A DNA stretch of 9,486 nt from Clostridiales bacterium (GTDB lineage Bacteria; Bacillota; Sulfobacillia; UBA995; UBA9673): contig DPMO01000131.1 of NCBI GenBank assembly GCA_003541445.1, positions 1-9,486 of the forward strand, given 5' to 3'. The position numbers were made by a program, and so were the translations under genes. Numbering within the stretch: position 1 is the first letter of the stretch; every line of letters starts with the position of its first letter. Of the stretch, positions 1 through 7,347 are shown in pieces. The notes under the pieces were generated by a model that did not search any database, was not told the origin of the DNA, and was given only the letters and a program-made list of their open reading frames with translations.

Positions 1-1
1 C

Positions 2-658
2 CGTGTGGCCTATATGCCCGGCTACCGCCTGGCGGGGAAGACGGGGACGTCGCAGAAGACCGTCGGGGGTGTCGTGTCCGCCGATGTGCATGTGGCCTCC
101 TTCTGCGGGTTCGGACCGGCCGAAGACCCCAGGGTCATCGTCCTGGTCGTCGTCGACGAGCCCAAGGGAAGCTACTACGGCGGGGTGGTGGCCGCCCCGG
201 CCTTCGGCCGGCTGATGAGGGACCTCTACCGCTACTACGAGATACCCCTCGTCTACACCGACGAGGAGAAGCCGCGGCCCCGGGACGGGAACCGGGACGT
301 TCCCGATGAAGTGACGGTCCCCGACACGGTCGGCCTTCCCGTGGGGGAGGCCCTGGCTGCCCTGCGGGAGGCCGGGGTCAGGGCCGCGGTGGCGGGTGAC
401 GCCGGCGGAGACGTCGTTGTCCGTCAAACGCCCGGTCCGGGCGCCGAAGTGCCCCCCGGCACCCTGGTCATCCTGGAGGTAGGGGAAGGGGACCTGGGGG
501 CGGAACTTGTCACCGTCCCCAGCGTGAAGGGGCGGAGTGTGGCCGACGCCGCTCTTCGTCTGGAGCAGGCCGGCCTGCACATCCTGGTGGAAGGCTCGGG
601 CGTCGCCGTGGCCCAGACGCCGGCGGCCGGTGCGGCCGGCCGCGGGGCACGACGGTGA
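2..658 (+). CDS. ftsI: FtsI/SpoVD-type class B penicillin-binding protein, C-terminal part (partial at 5' end)
   Basis: This is the C-terminal end of a class B transpeptidase that crosslinks septal (or spore) peptidoglycan outside the membrane; the start lies before the window. The first complete codon is at 2. The conserved KTGT active-site motif is at 38-49 within AGKTGTSQK. It is followed by the end of the transpeptidase fold (ASFCGFGPAEDPRVIVLVVV, then DEPKGSYYGG), typical of SpoVD/PbpB proteins. Two PASTA repeats follow: one at about 308-484 starting VTVPDTVG and a second from about 506 starting VTVPSVKG. Two repeats fit a divisome PBP2b/FtsI-like protein as well as SpoVD, and I cannot separate them without the N-terminus. 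As read, the frame stops at 656-658 inside the second PASTA repeat, with the last strand missing. That strand is found in another frame just downstream, so the stop probably reflects a one-base deletion and the original stop would be 718-720. The place before murE is standard for this gene. Confidence 0.93.
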   Translation, partial: RVAYMPGYRLAGKTGTSQKTVGGVVSADVHVASFCGFGPAEDPRVIVLVVVDEPKGSYYGGVVAAPAFGRLMRDLYRYYEIPLVYTDEEKPRPRDGNRDVPDEVTVPDTVGLPVGEALAALREAGVRAAVAGDAGGDVVVRQTPGPGAEVPPGTLVILEVGEGDLGAELVTVPSVKGRSVADAALRLEQAGLHILVEGSGVAVAQTPAAGAAGRGARR

Positions 659-720
659 CGGTGAGGTTCGAGCCGCCTCCGGGTCCGTCTCCGGACCTGT
701 CGGGCCGCACCGGGCCGTAG
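638..720 (+). other. Displaced C-terminal tail of the PBP after an apparent -1 base frameshift
   Basis: From 640 the frame offset from the upstream PBP frame reads PRGTTVTVRFEPP and then a proline-rich tail to a TAG at 718-720. PxGTxVxV is the usual closing strand of a PASTA repeat, and here it would complete the second repeat, whose QTPAAGAA is in the upstream frame at 614-637. Only two bases (638-639) sit between the two parts where a codon is expected, so one base is missing relative to an intact gene. I see no slippery heptamer, so a deletion or an assembly error is more likely than programmed frameshifting. Confidence 0.8.
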
Positions 721-823
721 CGTCTGTCGCGGGGCGGCCCGAGGCGCCGTGGCATGTTTTGGCAGGACGGCGAAAAAGATACGGGATGAGCGAGAGATCC
801 AGGCGCCGGGGGGATAAGGCACA

Positions 824-2458
824 TTGCTTCTGTCGGAACTTCTTGAGGGGCTCGAGACCGAGGCCGTCACGGGAGACCTTGCCGTACCGATAAGCGGCAT
901 CACCTACGACTCGCGGGCAGTCCGGCCCGGGAACGTCTTCTTCTGCGTCCGCGGCTTCACCTATGACGGGCATGATTTCATCCCCGAGGCGGTGGGCCGG
1001 GGAGCCGCCGCTCTCGTCGTCGAGGGGAGCGAGGGGCTGGAGGCGGCCCGGCACGTCCTAGGGTCCGCCCCGGCGGCCGGGAGGGAGGCCGCCGAGCCCG
1101 CCCCGGTGGTGGTCGTGGTGCCCGACACGCGCCTGGCCATGGGCCTCGCGGCGGCGAACTTCTACGGCCATCCCTCCCGCAGGCTCCGGGTGATCGGGGT
1201 CACGGGCACTAACGGGAAGACGACAACGTCCCACCTGGTGCGCGAGCTCCTGGCCGCCTCAGGCCGCTCCTGCGGTCTCATCGGGACCGTCCACAACGTC
1301 GTCGGCGGCAAGGTCCTTCCGGCCGGACGGACCACACCGGAGGCCTTCGACCTCCAGAACCTGGCCGACCAGATGGTGAAGGCCGGCGACACCCATCTCT
1401 CCATGGAGGTGGCCTCCCACGGCCTGGCCCTTCAGCGGGTGACCGGGTTCGAGTTCGACGTGGGCGTGTTCACGAACCTCAGCCCGGACCACCTCGACTT
1501 CCACGGCGACCTCGAGGCCTACTTCCAGGCCAAGGCCAAGCTCTTCACAGGGCTCGGCTCCTCCTATCTCGGGCGCCCCAAGGACGGCCCGAAGGCGGCT
1601 GTCCTGAACGCCGACAGCCCCGTCTCACCGCGCTTGGCGGCGATGACGAAGGTCCCTGTCGTGACCTACGGGACCGGCTCGGAACCGGCCGACCTGGCGG
1701 CGACAGACATCACCCTGGAGCCGGACAGGGCCCTCTTCACGGTCACCGTCCGTGAAGGCCTGGGCGCCGGGTTCGAGCATGTCGGGGGTTTCCAGGCCGA
1801 GGTGAACCTCTCTCTCACGGGCAGGTACAATGTTTCCAACGCCCTGGCCGCGCTGGCGGTCGCCCTCATCGAGGGGGTCGAGCCCTTCACGGCCGTCTCG
1901 GCCCTGTCCGAGGTGAAGGGGGCTCCCGGCCGGTTCGAGCTCGTTGACGCCGGGCAGGACTTCGTGGCCGTGGTGGACTACGCCCACACCCCCGACGGCC
2001 TGGAGAACGTCCTCGAGGCCGCGCGGTCCCTGCAGCCGAGGCGCATCATCACCGTCTTCGGCTGCGGCGGCGATCGTGACCGGGCGAAAAGGCCGCTGAT
2101 GGGCGAGGTGGCGGCGAGGCTGTCGGACTTCTGTATCGTGACCTCGGACAACCCCCGCAGCGAGGACCCCCTGGCCATCATCGAGGAGATCCGGCCGGGG
2201 CTGGAGCGGGCGGGGCGGAGGATGGGGGTCGATTTCATCGAGGAGCCCGACCGCCGCCGGGCCATCGCCGCCGCCGTGCGGGCCGCCCGCCCGGGGGACC
2301 TGGTCCTCGTGGCCGGCAAGGGACACGAGACCTACCAGATGTTCGCCGACCGGACCGTCCCCTTCGATGACCGGGAGGTCCTTCGCGAGGCCATCGCGGA
2401 GGCCGCCGGGAGAAGCGGCCCGGACGAGAGAGGGGGTGGCGCCGGTGGCCGGCGGTGA
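824..2458 (+). CDS. murE: UDP-MurNAc-L-Ala-D-Glu : meso-diaminopimelate ligase MurE
   Basis: This cytoplasmic ATP-dependent amide ligase adds the third stem-peptide residue. The 544-residue product shows the whole Mur ligase plan. The N-terminal UDP-binding domain contains GITYDSRAV (about 25-33). The ATP loop GTNGKTTT is at 128-135. Nucleotide-sugar contacts TTPEAFDLQ are near 170-178. HLDFHGDLEAYFQAKAKLF ends at 241, with Lys237 the expected carbamylated lysine. The C-terminal domain ends with GKGHETYQ (498-505) and FDDREV. DNPR at 442-445 is the known signature of enzymes that use meso-diaminopimelate; lysine-adding enzymes differ here. The start is a TTG preceded by a GGGGGGA run nine bases upstream; a TAA at 815-817 blocks any earlier in-frame start, and the N-terminus LLSELLEGL matches the family. 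It is slightly long: an Ala/Pro-rich stretch at about 80-95 and a Gly/Arg-rich tail account for the excess. The tail overlaps the murF start region. Confidence 0.96.
   Translation: MLLSELLEGLETEAVTGDLAVPISGITYDSRAVRPGNVFFCVRGFTYDGHDFIPEAVGRGAAALVVEGSEGLEAARHVLGSAPAAGREAAEPAPVVVVVPDTRLAMGLAAANFYGHPSRRLRVIGVTGTNGKTTTSHLVRELLAASGRSCGLIGTVHNVVGGKVLPAGRTTPEAFDLQNLADQMVKAGDTHLSMEVASHGLALQRVTGFEFDVGVFTNLSPDHLDFHGDLEAYFQAKAKLFTGLGSSYLGRPKDGPKAAVLNADSPVSPRLAAMTKVPVVTYGTGSEPADLAATDITLEPDRALFTVTVREGLGAGFEHVGGFQAEVNLSLTGRYNVSNALAALAVALIEGVEPFTAVSALSEVKGAPGRFELVDAGQDFVAVVDYAHTPDGLENVLEAARSLQPRRIITVFGCGGDRDRAKRPLMGEVAARLSDFCIVTSDNPRSEDPLAIIEEIRPGLERAGRRMGVDFIEEPDRRRAIAAAVRAARPGDLVLVAGKGHETYQMFADRTVPFDDREVLREAIAEAAGRSGPDERGGGAGGRR
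2431..2436 (+). promoter_or_regulatory. Ribosome binding site deciding the murF start
   Basis: An AGGGGG run lies inside the murE 3' end. It is eight bases before GTG 2445, which is good spacing, and it touches GTG 2436, which is too close. It favours GTG 2445 over GTG 2436 and GTG 2463. Confidence 0.5.
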
Positions 2459-4034
2459 GCGCGTGCGGACAGGGCCCGTGCGGCGTCTGTTCTCGGTGGC
2501 CGAGGTCGCGCGGGTGACCGACGGTCAGGTCGAGAGGCTCGACCCGGCCCCTGATGGCGGCCGCGGCGGGGCCCCTGACCCCGCAGAGGTCTTCCTGACC
2601 GGGGTCGAGGTCGACTCCAGACTCATCCGACAGGGGGACCTCTTCTGCGCCCTGCCCGGTGAGAGGGTGGACGGGCACGATTTCGTCGGCCGGGCCTTCG
2701 CCGCCGGGGCCCTGGCGGCGCTCGTCTCCCGGGAGCCTGTGCTGGCCCGCGGGGCCGAGGGGGCGGACGCGGGACGTTCCGGCTCCTCTCCGGGGCCTTT
2801 CCTGGTCCGCGTGCGCGAGAGCCTGGAGGCCCTGGGGCGGCTGGCGGCCTGGCACAGGCGGCGTTTCGACCTGCCGGTCGTCGGGGTCACCGGGAGCGTC
2901 GGCAAGACGACGACCAAGGACCTCATCGCTTCGACCCTCCGCAGGCGGTTCCGGGTCCTCGCCACGCCGGGGAACCTCAACACGGACATCGGCCTGCCCC
3001 TCACCCTCTTCGAGCTGGGTCCGGAGCACGAGGTCGCCTGCCTGGAGATGGGCATGCGCGGGCCGGGGGAGATTCGGCGCCTGGCGGCCATCGCCCGGCC
3101 CTCGGTCGGCGTCCTGACCGTCGTGGGTCCGGTGCACATCGAGCTTCTCGGGTCGGTCGAGGCCGTCGCCAGGGCCAAGGAGGAGCTCCTCTGGAGTCTC
3201 CCACCCTCGGGGACCGCAATCCTGAACGCGGATGACGAACGGGTGGCGGCCATGGCCCGGACCCACCGGGAGCGCCTGGCCCGGGTCCTCACCTACGGGC
3301 TGGAGCGCCCGGCCGACGTGTCGGCCAGGAGCATCGACCACGAGGGCGAGAAGGGGACCCGCTTCGGGGTGGTGCTGGCCGGCCGGGCCCGGGAACTCGC
3401 CGGCGCCTCTGAGATCGGGTGGTTCAGGATTCCGCTGGCCGGCCGCCACAGCGTCTCCAACGCCCTGGCGGCCGTGGCGGTCGGACTCGTTTTCGGGATG
3501 GACCCTGAGGACATCAGGTCGGGACTCGCCCGCGCGGAAGTCTCGGCGATGCGCCAGGAGGTCCTCGACGTGGGCGGCGTCCGGGTCGTCAACGACGCCT
3601 ACAACGCCAGCCCGCCCTCCATGGCCGCGGCGGTCGCCCTTCTCGTCGAACTCCGGAAGAAGAGGGGCGGCAAGGCGGTGGCCGTGTTGGGAGACATGCT
3701 GGAGCTGGGCGATTTCTCCGAGCCGGCCCACCGTGAACTGGGACGGGCGGTGGCCGCGGCGGGAATCGACCACCTGGTGGCTGTGGGACCGCAGGCGGTC
3801 GCCATCGCGGAGGAGGCGCGGAAGGGGGGACTGGGGCCGGGCCGCGTGGCGTGGTTCCCGGACGTCCCGGAGGCGGCCGAGGAGGTCCTCCGGCTGGTCC
3901 GCCCCGGTGACACCGTCCTGGTCAAAGCCTCGCGGGGACTCAGGCTCGAGAGACTTGTCGAACGGGTGCTGGCCGGCCTCCGGGAACGGGGCGGCAGTGG
4001 AGGGACCGCGGAGGAGGGGTGCCTGTGCCGGTGA
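2445..4034 (+). CDS. murF: UDP-MurNAc-tripeptide : D-alanyl-D-alanine ligase MurF
   Basis: MurF is the cytoplasmic ATP-dependent ligase that adds D-Ala-D-Ala and completes the UDP-MurNAc-pentapeptide. Numbering from GTG 2445 gives 529 residues. The N-terminal domain has GVEVDSRLIRQGDLFCAL (about 53-70). The ATP loop GVTGSVGKTTTKD ends near 159, followed by TPGNLNTDIGLPLTLFEL. VVGPVHIELLGS carries His231 and AKEELL the equivalent of the ligase lysine. GRHSVSNALA is at 333-342, NDAYNASPPSM at 383-393 and GDMLELG at 416-422. All are hallmarks of MurF. The gene overlaps murE by 14 bases, so translation is probably coupled. It is longer than the usual roughly 450-460 residues. The excess lies in Gly/Ala/Asp-rich insertions at about 34-48 and 100-118 and in a short Gly-rich tail ending CLCR, which overlaps the mraY ribosome binding site. 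GTG 2463 is the alternative start. Confidence 0.95.
   Translation: MAGGERVRTGPVRRLFSVAEVARVTDGQVERLDPAPDGGRGGAPDPAEVFLTGVEVDSRLIRQGDLFCALPGERVDGHDFVGRAFAAGALAALVSREPVLARGAEGADAGRSGSSPGPFLVRVRESLEALGRLAAWHRRRFDLPVVGVTGSVGKTTTKDLIASTLRRRFRVLATPGNLNTDIGLPLTLFELGPEHEVACLEMGMRGPGEIRRLAAIARPSVGVLTVVGPVHIELLGSVEAVARAKEELLWSLPPSGTAILNADDERVAAMARTHRERLARVLTYGLERPADVSARSIDHEGEKGTRFGVVLAGRARELAGASEIGWFRIPLAGRHSVSNALAAVAVGLVFGMDPEDIRSGLARAEVSAMRQEVLDVGGVRVVNDAYNASPPSMAAAVALLVELRKKRGGKAVAVLGDMLELGDFSEPAHRELGRAVAAAGIDHLVAVGPQAVAIAEEARKGGLGPGRVAWFPDVPEAAEEVLRLVRPGDTVLVKASRGLRLERLVERVLAGLRERGGSGGTAEEGCLCR
4009..4017 (+). promoter_or_regulatory. Ribosome binding site of mraY inside the murF 3' end
   Basis: CGGAGGAGG is a near-ideal Shine-Dalgarno sequence. 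It is seven bases before GTG 4025 and one base before GTG 4019, so it favours 4025 as the mraY start. It lies within murF coding sequence, consistent with coupled translation. Confidence 0.6.
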
Positions 4035-4999
4035 CGCTCGAGCTTGTCGCCTACTGGGCCTTCGCGTCGGCCTTCGTCATAACCGCCCTTCTCGGGGTGC
4101 CGGGAGTCCCTCTCCTGGCCAGACTCCGGCTCGGCCAGACCGTCAGGAGCGACGGTCCGGCGACCCACCTCGCCAAGACCGGGACCCCGACCATGGGCGG
4201 CCTCCTCTTCGTGCCGGTCATCGCCGCCGTGACCCTGGCCTTCGGCGGGTCGGGGCCCTTCGTGGCCTTCGCCCTGACCGTGACCGTCGGCCACGCCTTC
4301 CTGGGACTGGCCGACGACTTCCTGAAGGTCGCCCTGAAACGCCCGCTCGGGCTGCGGGCCCGCTACAAGCTCCCCGCTCAGATGATCCTCGCCGTGGTCC
4401 TCGGCTGGGGGGCGGCCTTCCACCTCGGCCTGGGGACGGCCGTCGAGATCCCCTTCCTGGGGACCTCCGTCGAGCTCGGGGCTTTTTACATCCCTCTTGT
4501 CATAATCCTTGTGCTGGGTACGACCAACGCCGTGAACCTGACCGACGGAGCCGACGGGCTGGCGGCCGGGGCGGTCCTGGCGTCGACGGCGGCCTACGGG
4601 CTCGTGGCCTGGACGAGGGGGCTTGAGGCCATGGGCGTCTTCGCCTTCGCCGTCGGGGGGGCGTGTCTCGGCTTCCTGGTGCACAACCACCACCCGGCCC
4701 GTGTGCTCATGGGGGACACCGGGTCCCTCGCCCTGGGCGGGGCCCTGGCCGCCCTGGCCGTGTTGACCCGGACCGAGCTGTGGCTCATCATCATCGGAGG
4801 GCTCTACGTGGTCGAGGCGCTCTCGGTCATCATCCAGGTCACCTACTTCAGGCTGACCCGCCGGCGGGTCTTCCGGATGTCCCCGCTCCACCACCACTTC
4901 GAGGTGTCGGGTTGGCCCGAGACGAGGGTCGTCTTCGCCTTCTGGGTCGTCTCGCTCCTCGCCGCCGCCGTGGGGCTCTGGGGGCTTGTCGTGCGATGA
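4025..4999 (+). CDS. mraY: Phospho-N-acetylmuramoyl-pentapeptide-transferase MraY
   Basis: This integral membrane enzyme transfers phospho-MurNAc-pentapeptide from UDP to undecaprenyl phosphate, making lipid I. The product from GTG 4025 has 324 residues, normal for the family, and alternates hydrophobic helices with short cytoplasmic loops; the family has ten membrane helices. Diagnostic motifs are DGPATHLAKTGTPTMGG (43-59), the Mg-binding ADDFLK (Asp97, Asp98), NLTDGADG (171-178), MGDTGSLALGG (229-239, Asp231 catalytic) and PLHHHFE (287-293). The family usually reads NLTDGLDG, so Ala176 is a mild variation. The start is chosen from the Shine-Dalgarno spacing; GTG 4019 and GTG 4031 are also possible. 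It overlaps murF by 10 bases and ftsW by 4. In most comparable clusters murD would follow, but here ftsW does. Confidence 0.96.
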   Translation: MPVTLELVAYWAFASAFVITALLGVPGVPLLARLRLGQTVRSDGPATHLAKTGTPTMGGLLFVPVIAAVTLAFGGSGPFVAFALTVTVGHAFLGLADDFLKVALKRPLGLRARYKLPAQMILAVVLGWGAAFHLGLGTAVEIPFLGTSVELGAFYIPLVIILVLGTTNAVNLTDGADGLAAGAVLASTAAYGLVAWTRGLEAMGVFAFAVGGACLGFLVHNHHPARVLMGDTGSLALGGALAALAVLTRTELWLIIIGGLYVVEALSVIIQVTYFRLTRRRVFRMSPLHHHFEVSGWPETRVVFAFWVVSLLAAAVGLWGLVVR

Positions 5000-6093
5000 G
5001 CCGCCGCAGGCCGGATTACGCCATCATCGTCTGTGTGGCCACCCTTCTCGCCATCGGGCTGGTCATGGTCTTCAGTTCGAGTTCGGTGAGGGCCTATGTC
5101 GATTTCGGTGACAGCTACTACTTCCTCAAGCGGCAGCTCGCCTGGACCATCCTCGGGCTGGGAGCCATGTACGTCATGATGCGGGTCGACTACTGGGAGG
5201 TGCGGCGTCACGCCAGGCTCCTCTTCTTCATCTCTCTCCTGGCCTGCCTCGTCGTGCTCATCCCCGGGGTGGGGCGGGAGGCCGGCGGCGCCAGACGGTG
5301 GATAGGCTTCGGTTCGCTCCAGTTCCAGCCGTCCGAGCTCATCAAGCTCACCATCGTCGTCTACATGGCCTGGGCCCTTTCGCGCACCCCCGAGCGGATC
5401 CGGGACTTCGTCCGCGGGGTCCTGCCCTATGTGCTCCTCGCGGGTCTGGTCTTCTTCCTCATCCTCCAGCAGCCGGACCTCGGGACGGCGGTGGCGATAA
5501 CCATGACCGTCATGGTCATGATCTTCCTCGCGGGGGCGCGTCTCGGGCACCTTCTCGGGCTCCTGGCGGCGGCGGTTCCCGTGGTCATGCTGGCCATCTG
5601 GAGTGAGGAGTACCGGAGGCGGCGCCTCCTGGCCTTCCTGGACCCCTTCGCCGACCCGCACGGGAGCGGCTTCCACATCATCCAGTCGATTCTCGCCATC
5701 GGTTCGGGGGGCCTCTTCGGGCTCGGCCTCGGACGGAGCCGGCAGAAGTTCTTCTATCTTCCGGCCGAGCACACGGACTTCATCTTCGCCATCCTCGGGG
5801 AGGAACTCGGGTTCATCGGGGGGCTTTTCGTCATCAGCCTCTTCTTGCTCCTCGCGTGGCGGGGGTTCCGGACGGCCATGTCCGCCCCTGACACCTTCTC
5901 CTCGCTCCTTGCGGCGGGGGTGACGACGCTGATCGTCATGCAGGCCCTCCTCAACATCGGCGTGGTCTCGGGCATCCTCCCCATCACCGGCATACCCCTG
6001 CCTTTCGTGAGCTTCGGCGGCTCGTCCCTCGTGTTCACCATGGCGGGGGTGGGGATGTTGCTCAACGTATCCCGCTACTGCTCGGAGAGCTGA
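4996..6093 (+). CDS. ftsW: Septal peptidoglycan glycosyltransferase FtsW/SpoVE (SEDS family)
   Basis: This is a polytopic membrane protein of the SEDS family. Such proteins polymerise lipid II into glycan strands in partnership with a class B PBP, and such a PBP is encoded upstream. The 365-residue product shows GGARRWIGFG (97-106), QPSELIKL, LQQPDLGTA (158-166), DPFADPHGSGFHIIQS (216-231), the catalytic-region PAEHTDFIFAILGEELGF with Asp261 in place of the essential aspartate, and the C-terminal PITGIPLPFVSFGGSS (329-344). Membrane helices are obvious throughout. The ATG overlaps the mraY stop as ATGA, so translation is coupled. FtsW, SpoVE and RodA cannot be told apart by motif alone. The position between mraY and murG supports the divisome or sporulation member rather than RodA. 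Confidence 0.95.
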   Translation: MSRRRPDYAIIVCVATLLAIGLVMVFSSSSVRAYVDFGDSYYFLKRQLAWTILGLGAMYVMMRVDYWEVRRHARLLFFISLLACLVVLIPGVGREAGGARRWIGFGSLQFQPSELIKLTIVVYMAWALSRTPERIRDFVRGVLPYVLLAGLVFFLILQQPDLGTAVAITMTVMVMIFLAGARLGHLLGLLAAAVPVVMLAIWSEEYRRRRLLAFLDPFADPHGSGFHIIQSILAIGSGGLFGLGLGRSRQKFFYLPAEHTDFIFAILGEELGFIGGLFVISLFLLLAWRGFRTAMSAPDTFSSLLAAGVTTLIVMQALLNIGVVSGILPITGIPLPFVSFGGSSLVFTMAGVGMLLNVSRYCSES

Positions 6094-6106
6094 GGGGGAA
6101 GGGACG

Positions 6107-7231
6107 ATGCGGCTGCTCGTCTCCGGCGGCGGAACCGGCGGGCACGTGTACCCGGCCCTGGCCATCGCCGGCGCGGTGCGGGAGCAGGACCCCGGTGTCG
6201 AAATCCTCTACATCGGGACGGCGGACGGGCTCGAGGCCGACATCGTGCCGGAGGAGGGTCTGCCGTTCGAGGCCATCCCCTCGCGCGGCCTCGTCGGAAA
6301 AGGCCTGCTCGGGGTGCCGGCCGGGGTCGCGGTCGCGGCGAGCGGCGTTGCGGCCGCCTGGCGGATCATGAAGCGGTTCCGGCCGGACGTCAGCGTGGGT
6401 ACCGGAGGCTATGTCTCCGGGCCGGTCGCCGTGGCCGCCGGGCTCAGAGGGGTCCCGCTCATCCTGCACGAGCAGAACGTGTTCCCCGGCCTCACCAACA
6501 GGTTGGCCTCGCGCTGGGCCGCGGCCGTCGCCGTTCCCTTCGAGGAGGCCCGCCGCTACTTCCCCCGGGGGGCACGGGTGGTCGTGACCGGCAATCCCGT
6601 TCGGCGCTCGGTCATCGACATGACCCGTGAGGAAGGGCTCAGCCTGCTCGGTCTGCCGCCCGACGGTCTCGTGGTCTACGCCGTCGGGGGCAGCCGTGGG
6701 GCCCAGGTCCTGAACGAGGCCGTCGTCGAGGCCCTTCCGGGGTGGCTGGAGCTTCCAGGGGTGAGGGTCATCTTCGCCACCGGCCGCCGGTACTACGACC
6801 GGACGGTGGCGGCCCTCAGAGAGAGGGGAATAAGGGTCCGGGACGGCGGCAAGATTATCCTCGTCCCCTACATGGAGAGGGCCGACGCGGCCCTCGCCGT
6901 GGCCGACGTGGTCGTGACCAGGGCCGGCGGAATCACCCTCGCGGAGATAACGTCCCGCGGGGTGCCCGCCGTCGTCGTGCCCTCGCCCAACGTCGTCCAC
7001 CGCCACCAGGACTACAACGCCGAGGTCCTCCGGAGGGCCGGCGCGGCCAAGGTCATCCCGGAGGCCGGACTGACGGGTCCCGTCCTGGAGAAGACCGTGA
7101 GAGACCTCCTGCGCCACCCGGAAGTCAGGGAGAAGATGCGCCGGGCCGCCCGCGGCCTGGGCCGCCCGGGGGCGGCGGCCGCCTTGGCCCGACTGGTGCT
7201 GGAAGCCGGCCGGAGGCGCCGGGCGGGGTGA
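6107..7231 (+). CDS. murG: Lipid II synthase MurG (UDP-GlcNAc : lipid I GlcNAc transferase)
   Basis: MurG is a GT-B glycosyltransferase on the inner face of the membrane that adds GlcNAc to lipid I to make lipid II. The 374-residue product begins with the glycine-rich SGGGTGGHVYPALAIA (6-21, His13 conserved). It continues with GTADGLEADIVP (37-48), TGGYVSGPVAVAAG (99-112), LHEQNVFPGLTNR (120-132) and TGNPVR (161-166). In the C-terminal domain GGSRGAQVLNEAV (194-206) and RAGGITLAE (272-280) form the UDP-GlcNAc site, and HRHQDYNAEVL (298-308) is the usual HQ..NA motif. RAGGITLAE departs slightly from the common RAGA/SGAxTxAE form. The ATG follows ftsW by 13 bases and has a strong purine-rich ribosome binding site at 6092-6103. 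The Gly/Arg-rich C-terminus is within family variation. Confidence 0.97.
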   Translation: MRLLVSGGGTGGHVYPALAIAGAVREQDPGVEILYIGTADGLEADIVPEEGLPFEAIPSRGLVGKGLLGVPAGVAVAASGVAAAWRIMKRFRPDVSVGTGGYVSGPVAVAAGLRGVPLILHEQNVFPGLTNRLASRWAAAVAVPFEEARRYFPRGARVVVTGNPVRRSVIDMTREEGLSLLGLPPDGLVVYAVGGSRGAQVLNEAVVEALPGWLELPGVRVIFATGRRYYDRTVAALRERGIRVRDGGKIILVPYMERADAALAVADVVVTRAGGITLAEITSRGVPAVVVPSPNVVHRHQDYNAEVLRRAGAAKVIPEAGLTGPVLEKTVRDLLRHPEVREKMRRAARGLGRPGAAAALARLVLEAGRRRRAG

Positions 7232-7236
7232 CGCCA

Positions 7237-7260
7237 GGGAGGAGGTCGGGGAGGAGGTCG
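7237..7260 (+). repeat. Perfect 12-base tandem duplication of a Shine-Dalgarno-like motif
   Basis: GGGAGGAGGTCG occurs twice back to back (7237-7248 and 7249-7260) just after the murG stop. A third partial copy, GGGAGGAGGT, is at 7317-7326, where it serves as the likely murC ribosome binding site. I see no convincing small gene after the first two copies. Downstream, 7268-7274 and 7291-7297 can pair as a modest hairpin with one G-T wobble. Confidence 0.6.
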
Positions 7261-7314
7261 CGGCGGGCTGGCCGGCGAAGGTGGCGGTAGCGGCCGGTCG
7301 AAGGAGAGGCGGAC

Positions 7315-7325
7315 GAGGGAGGAGG
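7315..7325 (+). promoter_or_regulatory. Strong ribosome binding site before murC
   Basis: GAGGGAGGAGG is the best Shine-Dalgarno sequence in the murG-murC spacer. It is seven bases from an in-frame CTG at 7333 and 22 bases from the first ordinary in-frame start, GTG 7348. It therefore suggests that translation begins upstream of 7348, at a non-standard codon or at a start hidden by a one-base sequence error. Confidence 0.5.
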
Positions 7326-7347
7326 TGCCGGGCTGCTGTACCGCAAG

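Noticed and set aside
614..660. Programmed -1 ribosomal frameshifting joining the two parts of the PASTA repeat
   Set aside because: There is no X-XXY-YYZ slippery heptamer at the junction and no family precedent that I know of; a lost base explains it better.
711..741. Inverted repeat CGGGCCG / CGGCCCG around the restored PBP stop as a terminator
   Set aside because: The seven-pair stem has a 17-base loop and no adjacent T-run; such short GC repeats are common by chance here, and the mur block is expected to be co-transcribed.
786..893. Small plus-strand frame starting ATG 786 (MSERSRRRGDKA) that runs into the murE start
   Set aside because: It is out of frame with murE, has no clear ribosome binding site, and its sequence after 824 is just murE read in another frame.
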